Shown here one piece after another: positions 26,734-36,426 of a stretch of DNA of 64,000 nucleotides (position 1 is its first letter; each line of letters opens with the position of its first letter). The stretch spans positions 62,001-126,000 of the forward strand of contig NZ_LJIZ01000008.1 in NCBI RefSeq assembly GCF_001420605.1, read 5' to 3'. This stretch comes from Bacillus sp. FJAT-25509. GTDB taxonomy: Bacteria > Bacillota > Bacilli > Bacillales > Bacillaceae_G. Under the pieces are notes generated by a model. The model did not search any database. It was not told where the DNA came from and saw only the letters and a program-made list of their open reading frames with translations. The position numbers were made by a program, and so were the translations under genes.

Positions 26734-28212
26734 ATGACTCAGGGAAATGTAAAAAGTGATGCAGGATGGAATTTTGATAATAGTTATTCAAAATTACCGG
26801 AATTCTTTTTTGCTACTCAGGATTTAAATCCGGTAAGTTCACCGAAATTGGTTGTTCTAAATAAACCGGTAGCATTATCACTTGGTCTAGATGTTCAATC
26901 ACTTCAAAGCGAAGAAAGTGTAAATGTTTTTGCCGGAAATCAAGTGCCAGAAGGTGGATTGGCACTTGCACAAGCATATGCAGGGCATCAGTTTGCACAC
27001 TTCAATATGCTAGGGGATGGAAGAGCTTTATTACTCGGTGAACAGATCACTCCAAAAAACGAACGATTTGATGTACAACTTAAAGGTTCAGGTAGAACAC
27101 CTTATTCACGCGGTGGAGATGGTCGTGCAGCACTTGGCCCGATGCTTCGGGAATACATTATTAGTGAGGCGATGCATGCGCTTGGGATACCAACTACAAG
27201 GAGTCTTGCCGTTGTAACGACGGGTGAACAAATCCAGCGTGAAACCCGATTACCTGGGGCAGTTATGACCCGAATTGCTGCTAGTCATATTCGTGTTGGT
27301 ACGTTTCAGTATGTTTCAAGATGGGGTAGTGTGAATGAACTTCAAGAACTTGCTGACTATACAATCCAAAGGCATTATCCAGAAATTGATCAAAATGATC
27401 CAAACCGATATCTTTCACTTCTTCAAGGAGTCATTAAACGTCAAGCTTCCTTAATTATCAAATGGCAACTTGTTGGTTTTATACATGGTGTAATGAACAC
27501 TGACAATATGACAATTAGTGGTGAGACAATTGACTATGGTCCATGTGCATTTATGGATACATACGACCCAGGAACAGTTTTTAGCTCAATTGATCTTCGC
27601 GGTCGTTATGCATATGGAAATCAACCAAAAATGGCTGGATGGAATCTTGCGCGATTTGCTGAAACATTATTACCTTTATTGCATGATGATCAGGAAAAAG
27701 CTTTAGAAATAGCACAGAATGCAATTTCAGAATACCCTATTCTTTATGTAGATAATTGGATTGCAGGAATGAGGAAAAAGTTAGGAATATTTAATGAAGA
27801 AGAGCAGGATAAGTCATTAATTGATGAGTTACTTGAAATAATGGAAAAGTATAAAGCCGACTATACGAATACGTTCAGAGCATTATCATATGGTATTCAA
27901 GATGAAATGCCTTTGTTTACATCATCTGAATTTAAACAGTGGGAGAAACAGTGGCAGGAGAGATTAAGTAGACAATCAGAAACAAATGAAGCATCTCTTC
28001 AACTGATGCGAGACAATAATCCGACCGTAATCCCAAGAAATCATCGCGTAGAAGAAGCATTAGAAAAAGCGGTAGAGAACGGAGATTATAGCGTGATGGA
28101 GAAATTGCTTAAAGCACTTTCTAATCCTTTTATTGAATCGAAGGAACAGATAAATTATTGTACACTACCTCCTGACCCAGATCGTCCTTATCAGACTTAT
28201 TGTGGTACTTGA
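26734..28212 (+). CDS. selO: SelO (YdiU) family pseudokinase, protein AMPylase
   Basis: 492 residues. The family transfers AMP from ATP to protein Ser/Thr/Tyr residues and is linked to redox stress. Visible hallmarks are [35 protein letters not shown] and V-M-T-R, then H-G-V-M-N-T-D-N with the metal-binding Asn/Asp. The C-terminus is T-Y-C-G-T, so a normal Cys stands where some eukaryotic homologues use selenocysteine. ATG 26734 follows AAAAGGGGG; the GTG 18 bases upstream is before that site. Confidence 0.92.
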   Translation: MTQGNVKSDAGWNFDNSYSKLPEFFFATQDLNPVSSPKLVVLNKPVALSLGLDVQSLQSEESVNVFAGNQVPEGGLALAQAYAGHQFAHFNMLGDGRALLLGEQITPKNERFDVQLKGSGRTPYSRGGDGRAALGPMLREYIISEAMHALGIPTTRSLAVVTTGEQIQRETRLPGAVMTRIAASHIRVGTFQYVSRWGSVNELQELADYTIQRHYPEIDQNDPNRYLSLLQGVIKRQASLIIKWQLVGFIHGVMNTDNMTISGETIDYGPCAFMDTYDPGTVFSSIDLRGRYAYGNQPKMAGWNLARFAETLLPLLHDDQEKALEIAQNAISEYPILYVDNWIAGMRKKLGIFNEEEQDKSLIDELLEIMEKYKADYTNTFRALSYGIQDEMPLFTSSEFKQWEKQWQERLSRQSETNEASLQLMRDNNPTVIPRNHRVEEALEKAVENGDYSVMEKLLKALSNPFIESKEQINYCTLPPDPDRPYQTYCGT

Positions 28213-28237
28213 TTCTATTCATATATTTTTATAGTAC

Positions 28238-28276
28238 AAATACTACCTTTATCTATAGGTAGTATTTTATTTTTTT
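28238..28276 (+). terminator. Terminator after selO
   Basis: AAATACTACCT and AGGTAGTATTT form an 11-bp stem followed by a T-rich tail. Confidence 0.87.
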
Positions 28277-28320
28277 AGTAAAAACAAGGAACATATTTTT
28301 AGTGAATCTGAGCATACACT

Positions 28321-28411
28321 TTGAATAAAAGTCGAAAATTTACTATATTAGAAAAAGTAAATTAAAAGTTTTCTGAATGATAATATAAGAGGGCAAATTT
28401 CCCTCTTTTTA
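28321..28411 (+). promoter_or_regulatory. Promoter plus leader terminator ahead of the EamA gene
   Basis: TTGAAT (28321-28326) and TATATT (28344-28349), spacer 17, form a good sigma-A promoter. Only about 35 bases into the expected transcript, AGAGGG and CCCTCT (28388-28406) form a hairpin followed by TTTTT. The transporter gene begins 22 bases later. A terminator between a promoter and its gene suggests attenuation, or a very short RNA. Confidence 0.5.
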
Positions 28412-28432
28412 TATTTAGGCCAGTAGAAAGAA

Positions 28433-29362
28433 GTGGGGAAGTTGAAGAAGCAACAAATTTATATCATTTTATTTTGTATTATGGTGGTATGGGGATTTAA
28501 TGTAATTGCAACAAAAGTTCTCGTAGAGAACTTTATGCCAGTTACGATGACAGCTATTCGTGTTTTCACTGCTGGAGTAAGTGTTTTTATTATTTTATTT
28601 TTAATAAAAAAAGTTCGTTTACTTACTAAAAAAGAGTTTGGGTATGTATTTTTTGCGATGCTATTGAATGTAGTTGCACACCATTATTTTTTATCAATTG
28701 GTCTTTCCCAAACTTCAGCATCAAACGGAGGTCTAATTCTAGGAATGGGGCCGCTTTTAACAGCCTTATTGTCGGTTTTCTTTTTAGGTAGTACTATGAA
28801 CTTTGTTAGAATTTTAGGCGTTTTATTTGGTTTTGCAGGTGTTGCTTTTATTGTCTTCCAGAGCGGAGGAGGTTTTCATGGCGTTTCGCATGGAGATTTT
28901 TATGTGTTTTTAGCAATCTTAGCTCAAGCATCTAGCTTTGTTTTAATTAAAAAAGTTTCAAAGACTTTAGATCCACGGTTAATGACTGGATATATGCTAG
29001 TGATGGGTTCGATTATATTATTTGGAATTAGCCAAATACTTGAGCCGGGTGGATTGGCTAGTATGGTGCATCATTCAGTAGGAATTTGGGCGGTATTTTT
29101 TGCATCAGCAGTTGTTGCAACAGCTATGGGGCATATGCTATATAATTTTGCTCTTGGTAAGGTTGGCACAACAGAGGCGGCTATATTTTTAAATTTAAAT
29201 CCATTCTTTTCACTTATTGGTGCGGTATTATTTTTAGGTGAAAAAATTGTTTTAACTCAAGTAGTCGGTTTTATTTTAATTTTAATAGGTGTGATGTTTG
29301 GTTCAGGAGTATATGAAGATGTATCCCGCAAATTTAAAAGGGATAATCAATTCCAAATCTAA
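28433..29362 (+). CDS. EamA/DMT family transporter
   Basis: 309 residues with ten predicted membrane helices in two EamA repeats (about 1-140 and 150-295). Typical elements are W-G-F-N-V near the N-terminus and N-G-G-L-I-L-G-M-G-P-L in repeat one. The second repeat carries the G-T-T-E-A-A-I-F-L-N-L-N-P-F stretch. It is an inner-membrane drug/metabolite exporter or importer; the substrate is not inferable. The start is uncertain: GTG 28433 or TTG 28442, both with only weak purine-rich sites. Confidence 0.87.
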   Translation: MGKLKKQQIYIILFCIMVVWGFNVIATKVLVENFMPVTMTAIRVFTAGVSVFIILFLIKKVRLLTKKEFGYVFFAMLLNVVAHHYFLSIGLSQTSASNGGLILGMGPLLTALLSVFFLGSTMNFVRILGVLFGFAGVAFIVFQSGGGFHGVSHGDFYVFLAILAQASSFVLIKKVSKTLDPRLMTGYMLVMGSIILFGISQILEPGGLASMVHHSVGIWAVFFASAVVATAMGHMLYNFALGKVGTTEAAIFLNLNPFFSLIGAVLFLGEKIVLTQVVGFILILIGVMFGSGVYEDVSRKFKRDNQFQI

Positions 29363-29389
29363 ATTCAAAATAGTATAACCATGTATCTT

Positions 29390-29425
29390 AAGACAATTTA
29401 CCAATAAGGTGATTGTCTTTTTTTA
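29390..29425 (+). terminator. Terminator after the EamA gene
   Basis: AAGACAATTTACC and GGTGATTGTCTT pair (one small bulge), followed by a T-run. Confidence 0.8.
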
Positions 29426-29523
29426 TTTTAAGAAATGATTTCTAATTCATTTTTTCATGAAAAAAAACTACAAATTTAGGGCATATTATAAAGTATTCAA
29501 GCTATTAGGAAGGACTCATCAAG

Positions 29524-29862
29524 ATGCCAATCGATCCAAGAACTCAATCATTAAATGCAGAAACAATTGAGAATGAACTAGAAATACCTAGTTGGTTTAC
29601 AAAATTAAACAAGCTTAAATCTAATTTAAATAATTTGGAGATAGAGTCTCAGTTTTATGAACAGTTCTTAACCGTATTAATTAATGAAGAAACAGCGTTA
29701 GAGCTGCAATATAAAAATATAAAGTATATTGAAAAGCTAGAGAATGAAATTCAAATAATGGAAGAACGCTATCGAAAAGTAATGCACTCAAAGCTTGGCA
29801 GATTAATTCAGTTTTATTGGAAAGCTAAAAGATGGCTTTTTAGAAAGATAAGAGGTTGGTGA
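29524..29862 (+). CDS. Small coiled-coil protein ahead of glycosyltransferase
   Basis: 112 residues, no signal peptide; an amphipathic coiled coil (about 35-90) ends in a basic, aromatic tail (F-Y-W-K-A-K-R-W-L-F-R-K). This tail resembles C-terminal membrane-associating regions seen on surface-polysaccharide glycosyltransferases. It precedes the large glycosyltransferase by seven bases, so it may help dock that enzyme at the membrane. No named family is recognised. Confidence 0.6.
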   Translation: MPIDPRTQSLNAETIENELEIPSWFTKLNKLKSNLNNLEIESQFYEQFLTVLINEETALELQYKNIKYIEKLENEIQIMEERYRKVMHSKLGRLIQFYWKAKRWLFRKIRGW

Positions 29863-29869
29863 GTAAGTT

Positions 29870-32122
29870 TTGAACAAATTTGAAATTCAGCAAAGGTTAG
29901 AAGAAATTGAAAAAATTAAGATCGAAATTTACCAACGAATGAATAAAGAAATCCCGGAAGACTTAATATTTTCAAAATATCATTTTAAAAAATTAATAAA
30001 CGGTATTAGCGTAATCGTCCCGACATATAAAGGTGAAAAAGTTATAAGAAAATGTATTGAATCATTAAAAAATCAAACTTTATCACCAAAATATTTTGAA
30101 GTGTTCTTTATAATCAATGGAGAAAAAGATCATACCGAAGAGATATTAATGAATTTCATTAAGGAACATAATATAAATCACTTTAACATTCTTCATTCAG
30201 AAGAAGCTAGTGTTTCATCTGCAAGGAATATGGGAATTCAACAAGCGTCAAAAAAATACATTACATTCTTGGACGACGATGATTACATTTCACCGAACTT
30301 TCTTGAAAAACTATTCAATCATGCTGATGAAGAATCTGTTGTCATTTCACAAGTTGTGGACGTAGATCTAGAAGGTAATAGTAATCCTAATAACCCTGTT
30401 AACTCTCAAATAAAAAAAGCGTTAGATACTAAAATTTATACTTATACTGATTTAAATAGTGTTTTAACAATGAATGCTTGTAAATTAATACCAACAAAGA
30501 AAGTAAAAACGCAACGCTACGAACTCGGTTTAAAAAGTGGAGAAGATGTAGTGTTTTTTACTAAATTATTTGCTTTGCATCATTTTCATCTAAAGATTGT
30601 CCCATTAGAAGATCAGGCAATTTATTATCGTGTTTTAAGAGATAACTCAGTTTCTAGACGTAAAAACTCATTTGAGTTTAATGTAAAAGAACGTTTGGAA
30701 GTAATGAAAAATCTTGATGTTTTACTAGGAGAAACGAATAGTCCAACAATCCAACAATTCATTAAAGGTAAAATACACGCTCAATACGGATTTATAGATC
30801 GATATATAAACAATAGCAATGAATTGAGAGAACAAGTAATTGAAGAAGTAAATAAACATTGTTTCGTCTATTTCCCTTATTTTAAGTTATACAATGGAGA
30901 GACGCGTTCTTTAATTATTTCTTATTGTTTTCCACCGTACGTTGATACAAGTGGAACTGTAATGGCTAAGCGTATTATCGAAAATAATGAAGTGGTGGAT
31001 GTAATTTATAATAATATGTCGAAGGTAAGGGAAGTTGATTATCGACAAAATGCAATGGTAGACGGTTTTATTAATAATCGCATGGAAATATCTTCTGCTA
31101 GTAGTTTTAAACAATGGAAATCAATGAAAGATTTTATTAAAAAATCTCTTAAGGAAATTAAATTTAAAGAAAGAAAAAATGGAACATACCATAAAATCTA
31201 TAGCCGAGCACTGTGGCCTGCTTCACATTTTTTAGCATTTGAATACAAATTAAAAAATCCAAAGGTAAAATGGGTTGCAGAATTCTCTGATCCGATCCTA
31301 TTAGATATTCATGGGAATGAACGGAAGTCAGCAATTATTGATTTAGGGTTTTATAAAAAAGTAAATGCACTTTTAAAGAAAAAAAACTTCCCACTAGCGT
31401 TAAATAACAATATGTTTTTTTGGTGTGAATACATTGCCTATGCATTTGCAGATGAAATTGTTTTTACAAATGAAAATCAGTTGAAATACATGTCAGAAAT
31501 GTTCCCAATGCAGGAAATGAAAGAAGTCATTTTAAGTAAAGCAAAAATTTGTAATCAACCGACATTACCGAAGCAATATTATCACGTTAAAGCAAGTAAA
31601 TATAGAATTGATGAAGACAAAGTGAACTTAGGGTACTTTGGTACGTTTTATCAAACGAGGAAGTTAAATGAAATAATTGAAGGGCTTAGTTTAACTAAAC
31701 CTGAATTAAGAGATAAAATTAAACTTCATATTTTTACTTCTGATCCAAAATCACTTGCAAATGAACTTTCGGGAGAAGTAATTGAAAAACATATCAAAGT
31801 AAATCCATATGTTAACTTTTTAGAGTTTTTAAATTTTACAACAAAATTCGATTGTCTAATTGTTAACGATGCGTTTACGAAGGATTATAAAAATATTAAT
31901 CCATACTTACCTTCTAAATTGAGCGACTACAAAGGTAGTGGGAATAATATATGGGGAATTTTTGAAGAAGGCAGTATTCTAAGTAGATTTGAAACGAAAT
32001 ACAAATCAGAGATTGGCGATATTGAAGGTGCTACTAAAGTGTTTGAATCTTTAGTTACGGAGAAGTTAATTCAACAATACAAGCAGCTTGATGAAGCATT
32101 ACCGAATGAGAAATTAATGTAA
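29870..32122 (+). CDS. Two-domain glycosyltransferase, GT2 N-terminal half
   Basis: 750 residues. Residues about 45-260 form a GT-A fold: I-S-V-I-V-P-T-Y-K-G opens it, S-A-R-N-M-G follows, and D-D-D-D (135-138) is the nucleotide-sugar/metal motif. After residue 340 a second domain begins with S-Y-C-F-P-P-Y-V-D-T-S-G-T and looks like a GT-B-type glycosyltransferase half, with a C-terminal stretch resembling sugar-nucleotide binding (L-G-Y-F-G-T-F). It is probably cytoplasmic and makes a surface polymer (teichoic acid or capsule). Start TTG 29870 follows a GGTGAG-like site. An LTA-synthase-like gene follows 52 bases downstream. Confidence 0.82.
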   Translation: MNKFEIQQRLEEIEKIKIEIYQRMNKEIPEDLIFSKYHFKKLINGISVIVPTYKGEKVIRKCIESLKNQTLSPKYFEVFFIINGEKDHTEEILMNFIKEHNINHFNILHSEEASVSSARNMGIQQASKKYITFLDDDDYISPNFLEKLFNHADEESVVISQVVDVDLEGNSNPNNPVNSQIKKALDTKIYTYTDLNSVLTMNACKLIPTKKVKTQRYELGLKSGEDVVFFTKLFALHHFHLKIVPLEDQAIYYRVLRDNSVSRRKNSFEFNVKERLEVMKNLDVLLGETNSPTIQQFIKGKIHAQYGFIDRYINNSNELREQVIEEVNKHCFVYFPYFKLYNGETRSLIISYCFPPYVDTSGTVMAKRIIENNEVVDVIYNNMSKVREVDYRQNAMVDGFINNRMEISSASSFKQWKSMKDFIKKSLKEIKFKERKNGTYHKIYSRALWPASHFLAFEYKLKNPKVKWVAEFSDPILLDIHGNERKSAIIDLGFYKKVNALLKKKNFPLALNNNMFFWCEYIAYAFADEIVFTNENQLKYMSEMFPMQEMKEVILSKAKICNQPTLPKQYYHVKASKYRIDEDKVNLGYFGTFYQTRKLNEIIEGLSLTKPELRDKIKLHIFTSDPKSLANELSGEVIEKHIKVNPYVNFLEFLNFTTKFDCLIVNDAFTKDYKNINPYLPSKLSDYKGSGNNIWGIFEEGSILSRFETKYKSEIGDIEGATKVFESLVTEKLIQQYKQLDEALPNEKLM

Positions 32123-32174
32123 TAACGAAAAAAACAAAGTTAATTATTATAATTTTGTAAAGGGTAGATTCTTC

Positions 32175-33941
32175 ATGATTAAAAAGGGTTTTAATTTGCT
32201 CGGACCAATTCTAATCGGATTGGTCTGTAGCTATTTACTTGTAATTTGGTCTCATAATTATTTGTGGAAGAACAATGTGAATCTTTATCAGAATTGGATT
32301 ATCACGGATTTTTTTAAGTGGAACTTTATGATTGTGTCAGTTGTTGTATCAGTATTAATCATTGGGCTTCTTGTTCTAGGCTATAATGTTTGGTGGATTT
32401 TAATTACGATTGTAGGTTCAATTGGGATTTTTTCATATGCGCTATCAGAAAAAATAAAATATACTGGAGAGCCTTTTCATCCAAGCGACTTATTTTTCCT
32501 GCGTGACCCAATCGTTTTTTTACAATTTTCAAAGCTTCCATTTCTTCTCAAATGGGGAGCATTAATTGGAATCATAACATTTCTTTTTTTAGGGACTTTT
32601 TTTGCCTATAAAAAATGGAGAAATGCTTCTGCAAGGAAAAATAGTCTACGCTTTTTACTAATTGTATTTCTTGGGGTCTTTTTTACAATTGGTTCAAAAG
32701 AAGGCTATGCTTATTTTGTAAAAAACTCAAATGTTGAATATATACCTTGGAATTACGAAACTAGTGTTGAAAGATATGGTATGTATCCAGCATTTTTAGT
32801 AACTTATGTAAATAGCAAGCGTGGAGAACCTCAAGTATCTAATGAAGTGAAAAATGAGGTCATTAAAGAGATCAATTCTTTAAAACCACTTTCCAAACCT
32901 AAACAATTACCAGATATTTTAGTGATTCAAAGTGAGGCCTACAGCATTCTTGATGACATGAAATTAAAATGGGACTCTGATCCCAATGCACCTCTTCGCT
33001 CTATAAATGAAGGGATTCATGGAACTTTAATAAGTAATACATTTGGAGGACGGACGGCTAACGAGGAGTTTGAAGTATTAACTAGTCTAAAATTAAAACG
33101 TAAATTCGAAGAGCGGACACCATACCAAGAAGGAAAAATGGGTAATAGGCCATCACCTAGTTTCATTCAAGATGTTAGAAACTTTGGTATGGATACAATA
33201 GCCCTTCATCCATTTAAAACATCATTTTTCAAACGAAAAGAAGTTTATCCTAACATAGGATTTAACCAGTTCTTGTCAGAAGCAGATTTATCTTCTTGTG
33301 AAAAGTTTGGTTCATATTTATCAGATGAGTGTAGTTTGAAAAAAGCATTATCATTAATTAGTAAAAAAGGGAGCCAATTTGTATTTTTTGTGACAATGCA
33401 AAATCATTTTGATTGGCGTAAAGGCCATTTTCCTGAAGAAAACATGAAAGTTAATGGAGTACCGATGGATGAGGATTTAAAAGGAAAAGTGGAGAGTTAT
33501 GCAAGTGGGATTTATAAAAGCGGCAATTCTCTCGTTTCAGTATGGCAAGAAATAAAAAAACGTAAGAATCCTACAATCGTCCTTTTTTATGGTGACCATC
33601 GTCCAACATTTGGCGATAAAAAGGCAACATACGAGCAGTGGGGAGCACCAGTGGAGAAGAGTGAAGAAGAAGATTGGTATAATGAAACTCCGATGTGGAT
33701 TTGGAGTAACGACAAAAATACAATGGACAAGATCCGAAACTATTCGAAGCCATTTTTAGAGAAAGGAAATCTTAAATTAGAATCATACGAAATTGCACCA
33801 CTTTTAATGAAAGTTCTAACAAACGGTCAGATTGAACATTCATGGTATGACTGGGTACTTCAAAAACATTCAAATGATATTTGGGATTGGGTAATCTATG
33901 ATCGAGTATATGGTGAAGGAATAACCTTTAATAGAAAATAA
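32175..33941 (+). CDS. LTA synthase family alkaline-phosphatase-fold protein
   Basis: 588 residues. Five N-terminal membrane helices (about residues 8-180) carry an extracellular sulfatase/LtaS-type domain from about residue 245. Thr294 in G-G-R-T-A-N-E-E-F is placed like the nucleophile of LtaS, and Asp474/His475 in Y-G-D-H-R-P are metal ligands. LtaS homologues transfer glycerol-phosphate or similar groups onto cell-surface polymers. The linked glycosyltransferases suggest it modifies the same polymer. It differs from housekeeping LtaS (G-x-T-S-D-x-E), so the donor or acceptor may differ too. Confidence 0.87.
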   Translation: MIKKGFNLLGPILIGLVCSYLLVIWSHNYLWKNNVNLYQNWIITDFFKWNFMIVSVVVSVLIIGLLVLGYNVWWILITIVGSIGIFSYALSEKIKYTGEPFHPSDLFFLRDPIVFLQFSKLPFLLKWGALIGIITFLFLGTFFAYKKWRNASARKNSLRFLLIVFLGVFFTIGSKEGYAYFVKNSNVEYIPWNYETSVERYGMYPAFLVTYVNSKRGEPQVSNEVKNEVIKEINSLKPLSKPKQLPDILVIQSEAYSILDDMKLKWDSDPNAPLRSINEGIHGTLISNTFGGRTANEEFEVLTSLKLKRKFEERTPYQEGKMGNRPSPSFIQDVRNFGMDTIALHPFKTSFFKRKEVYPNIGFNQFLSEADLSSCEKFGSYLSDECSLKKALSLISKKGSQFVFFVTMQNHFDWRKGHFPEENMKVNGVPMDEDLKGKVESYASGIYKSGNSLVSVWQEIKKRKNPTIVLFYGDHRPTFGDKKATYEQWGAPVEKSEEEDWYNETPMWIWSNDKNTMDKIRNYSKPFLEKGNLKLESYEIAPLLMKVLTNGQIEHSWYDWVLQKHSNDIWDWVIYDRVYGEGITFNRK

Positions 33942-33945
33942 AAAC

Positions 33946-33967
33946 GGGCCAAAAGGGCCCTTTTTTA
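33946..33967 (+). terminator. Terminator after the LTA-synthase-like gene
   Basis: GGGCC and GGCCC around a short A-rich loop, followed by TTTTTT. Confidence 0.85.
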
Positions 33968-34048
33968 TTGGGAAAAACTGACTTATTTTAATACTTCGGA
34001 AAGAAATCTGATTGCATTTTAAAAGTGTTTACATAAATTGGGAGTTCT

Positions 34049-34080
34049 TGAAAAAAATACAAAAAGGGATAAGTATACTT
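34049..34080 (+). promoter_or_regulatory. Possible sigma-G-type promoter of sleB
   Basis: TGAAAA (34049-34054) and a TATACTT-like -10 (34074-34080) lie 19 bases apart. The pattern roughly fits the forespore sigma-G form (TGAATA and CATACTA). In B. subtilis sleB is sigma-G controlled. The match is partial. Confidence 0.35.
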
Positions 34081-34093
34081 TAGGAGGTTTGAA

Positions 34094-34807
34094 ATGAGGA
34101 AACTAGTTTTCTTAAAAGGTCCTTTGATCTTACTAATAGTATTTGTTAGTTTCTTTTGTAATGTTCAACATAATAATGTAAATGCTTTTACAAGCCAAGT
34201 ACTTCAAATGGGTGCTACAGGAGAAGATGTTATTGAATTACAGTCTCGGTTAAAATACAACGGCTATTACACAAGCAAAGTGGATGGGGTATTTGGATAC
34301 AACACATATTGGGCAGTTAGGAATTTCCAAAATAATTTCGGAATGCCTGTCGATGGGATTGTTGGAGCTAAGACAAAAGCGATGCTAGTAAAAGCTACAA
34401 AATATGAAAAAGGTGAAAATGCAGGTGCTGGATCGAATGTTCCGAATGGCTATTCGCAAAATGATATTCAGTTAATGGCTAATGCAGTTTATGGGGAATC
34501 ACGTGGTGAACCGTATATTGGACAAGTAGCAGTTGCTGCAGTAATTCTGAATCGCGTTAGCAATTCATCATTTCCAAACACAGTGTCTGGTGTTATTTTT
34601 GAGCCGGGTGCATTTACTGCCGTGTCTGACGGACAAATTTATTTAACACCAAATGAGACAGCCAAAAAAGCTGTTTTAGATGCTGTAAATGGTTGGGATC
34701 CGAGCGAAAGTGCACTTTATTATTTTAATCCTGACACAGCAACAAGTGCTTGGATTTGGAGCAGACCACAAATAAAACAAATTGGTAGACATATATTTTG
34801 CCGATAA
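34094..34807 (+). CDS. sleB: Spore cortex-lytic enzyme SleB
   Basis: Breaks down spore cortex peptidoglycan during germination (lytic transglycosylase acting on muramic-delta-lactam cortex). 237 residues: signal peptide ending N-V-N-A, a peptidoglycan-binding domain (L-Q-S-R-L ... D-G-V-F-G ... G-I-V-G-A-K-T), a short linker, then hydrolase_2 with A-N-A-V-Y-G-E-S-R-G-E-P holding the catalytic Glu. ATG 34094 follows AGGAGG. It is co-transcribed with ypeB, which is needed for its stability in the spore. Confidence 0.95.
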   Translation: MRKLVFLKGPLILLIVFVSFFCNVQHNNVNAFTSQVLQMGATGEDVIELQSRLKYNGYYTSKVDGVFGYNTYWAVRNFQNNFGMPVDGIVGAKTKAMLVKATKYEKGENAGAGSNVPNGYSQNDIQLMANAVYGESRGEPYIGQVAVAAVILNRVSNSSFPNTVSGVIFEPGAFTAVSDGQIYLTPNETAKKAVLDAVNGWDPSESALYYFNPDTATSAWIWSRPQIKQIGRHIFCR

Positions 34808-34823
34808 GAAAGGAGTGTTTTAA

Positions 34824-36164
34824 GTGATTAAGGAAGCTACAATAGGCGTGTTAGCAATTGGAATTATCGGAACATCATATTGGGGTTATACAGAGCATAA
34901 GGCTAAAAACGAAATCAATATCCAGGCAGAAAACAACTATCAACGGGCATTTCATGAACTAACTTATGAAATAGATTTATTACATGATAAAATTGGGGAT
35001 ACTTTAGCAATGAAATCAAAGTCATCTCTTTCTCCAGCACTAGTTGAAGTATGGGGACTAACTTCTCAAGCTAGATCTAACGTAGGGCAACTTCCTTTGA
35101 GACTATTACCAGTTAATAAAACGGAAGAATTTCTAACAAATATTGGTGATTTTAGTTATCGAACTGCAGTAAGAGATTTGGATAAAGAACCATTGACTCA
35201 AAATGAATACGCAACACTGCAAAAGTTATACGATAACTCTGCTGATATTCAAGGAGAGATTAGAAAAGTTCAGCATATGGTATTTGAGAATAAATTACGT
35301 TGGATGGATGTAGAGCTTGCTTATGCAAAAGATCAAAATCCGAAAAATAACGTAATTATTGATGGATTTAAGACAGTGGAAAGGAATGTAATGACATATT
35401 CCGATGCAAATGCAGATCCATCACTGACAAATTATAAAGTAAATCGTACAAACCTTTCGAATGTAAAAGGTGAAAAAATAACGACCGAGCAAGCAAAGGA
35501 CATTGCAAAAAAGTTTCTTGAATTAAATAGTACTGCACAAATAAAAGTTGATCTTACAGGTGAAAAATTAGCAGATCGGTACTATAGCTTAGAAATTCGG
35601 GAACCAAAAACAAATAGCGAAATTTATATGGATATTACTGAAAAGGGAGGATATCCAGTTTGGGTTATTGATCGTCGTGATATTAAAGGGCAAAAAATCG
35701 ATTTAAATCAGGCTTCAATTAACGGTCTGAAATTTTTAGAGCGTAATAAATTCTCCAATATGGAACTAACAGAAAGCTCGCAATATGATACGATTGGTGT
35801 ATTTACATACGTAACAAAGCAGGATGGTGTAAGAATTTATCCTGAATCTGTTACGATGAAGATTGCTCTTGATGACGGAAGTATTATAGGTTTTTCATCA
35901 AAAAATTACTTAGCAGCATATACAAAAAGAACGATTCCAAAGCCGAAAATATCGGTTGAAGAAGCGAGAAATAATATTAATTCAAACTTAAAAATAATGG
36001 AAGAGCGTCAAGCGATCATTTTAAATAAATTGAATCAAGAAGTACTTTGCTATGAATTTGTAGGAACACGAGGAAACGACACATATCAAATTTTCGTGAA
36101 TGCGGATACTGGTGTAGAAGAACAGATTAAGAAATTGAATGTCTTAATCGAAAACTACGACTGA
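34824..36164 (+). CDS. ypeB: Germination protein YpeB
   Basis: 446 residues with an N-terminal uncleaved membrane anchor and three repeat units of the PepSY type in the C-terminal half (roughly residues 215-440). The E-I-D-L-L-H-D-K-I-G-D-T-L-A segment and W-G-L-T-S-Q-A-R are conserved in YpeB. It holds SleB inactive and stable in the dormant spore's inner membrane/integument until germination. GTG 34824 follows AGGAG, only 16 bases after sleB. A terminator-like hairpin follows at 36186. Confidence 0.95.
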   Translation: MIKEATIGVLAIGIIGTSYWGYTEHKAKNEINIQAENNYQRAFHELTYEIDLLHDKIGDTLAMKSKSSLSPALVEVWGLTSQARSNVGQLPLRLLPVNKTEEFLTNIGDFSYRTAVRDLDKEPLTQNEYATLQKLYDNSADIQGEIRKVQHMVFENKLRWMDVELAYAKDQNPKNNVIIDGFKTVERNVMTYSDANADPSLTNYKVNRTNLSNVKGEKITTEQAKDIAKKFLELNSTAQIKVDLTGEKLADRYYSLEIREPKTNSEIYMDITEKGGYPVWVIDRRDIKGQKIDLNQASINGLKFLERNKFSNMELTESSQYDTIGVFTYVTKQDGVRIYPESVTMKIALDDGSIIGFSSKNYLAAYTKRTIPKPKISVEEARNNINSNLKIMEERQAIILNKLNQEVLCYEFVGTRGNDTYQIFVNADTGVEEQIKKLNVLIENYD

Positions 36165-36185
36165 AGCTTACACTTTTTTAATGAT

Positions 36186-36214
36186 GAGGACTTAAGTATG
36201 TAACTTAAGTCCTC
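36186..36214. repeat. Hairpin copy 1 (left) of a paired repeat
   Basis: GAGGACTTAAGT and ACTTAAGTCCTC around the loop ATGTA. It may act as the ypeB terminator although no strong T-run follows. An identical copy occurs at 36698-36726, and the sequence TGTTGAAA beside this copy is inverted beside the other. Confidence 0.75.
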
Positions 36215-36277
36215 TCACACTGTTGAAAAAAGCCTTGTCAATTAAATTACCAAATTTTCGTAAAGGAGTAGAGTGAT

Positions 36278-36408
36278 GTTGATTTCCACTACAGGATGCT
36301 CGCTTTCCATGGGGCGAGACCTGAGCCTCCTCGTCACGTTCGTTCCTGCGGGGTCTCAGCCTTCCCGCTAATCCCATAGGAGTCGAGCACCCCTCCGTTC
36401 CAATCAAC
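36278..36408. repeat. REP-like GC-rich palindromic element
   Basis: A 131-bp element of higher GC than its AT-rich surroundings. Its ends are GTTGAT and ATCAAC, and nested inverted pairs are present: GATGCTCG with CGAGCACC, and GAGACC with GGTCTC. The central part, with CCTCCTCGTC and TGCGGGGTCTC, closely resembles a repeat that I recognise as widespread in Bacillus-group intergenic regions. It is non-coding; a 75-codon open frame on the minus strand here is a product of the repeat. Confidence 0.75.
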
Positions 36409-36426
36409 TTATTCACCAAAAAAAGT

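Noticed and set aside
36192..36419. 75-codon minus-strand frame over the REP-like element
   Set aside because: Coding potential arises from the GC-rich palindrome; composition is not protein-like.
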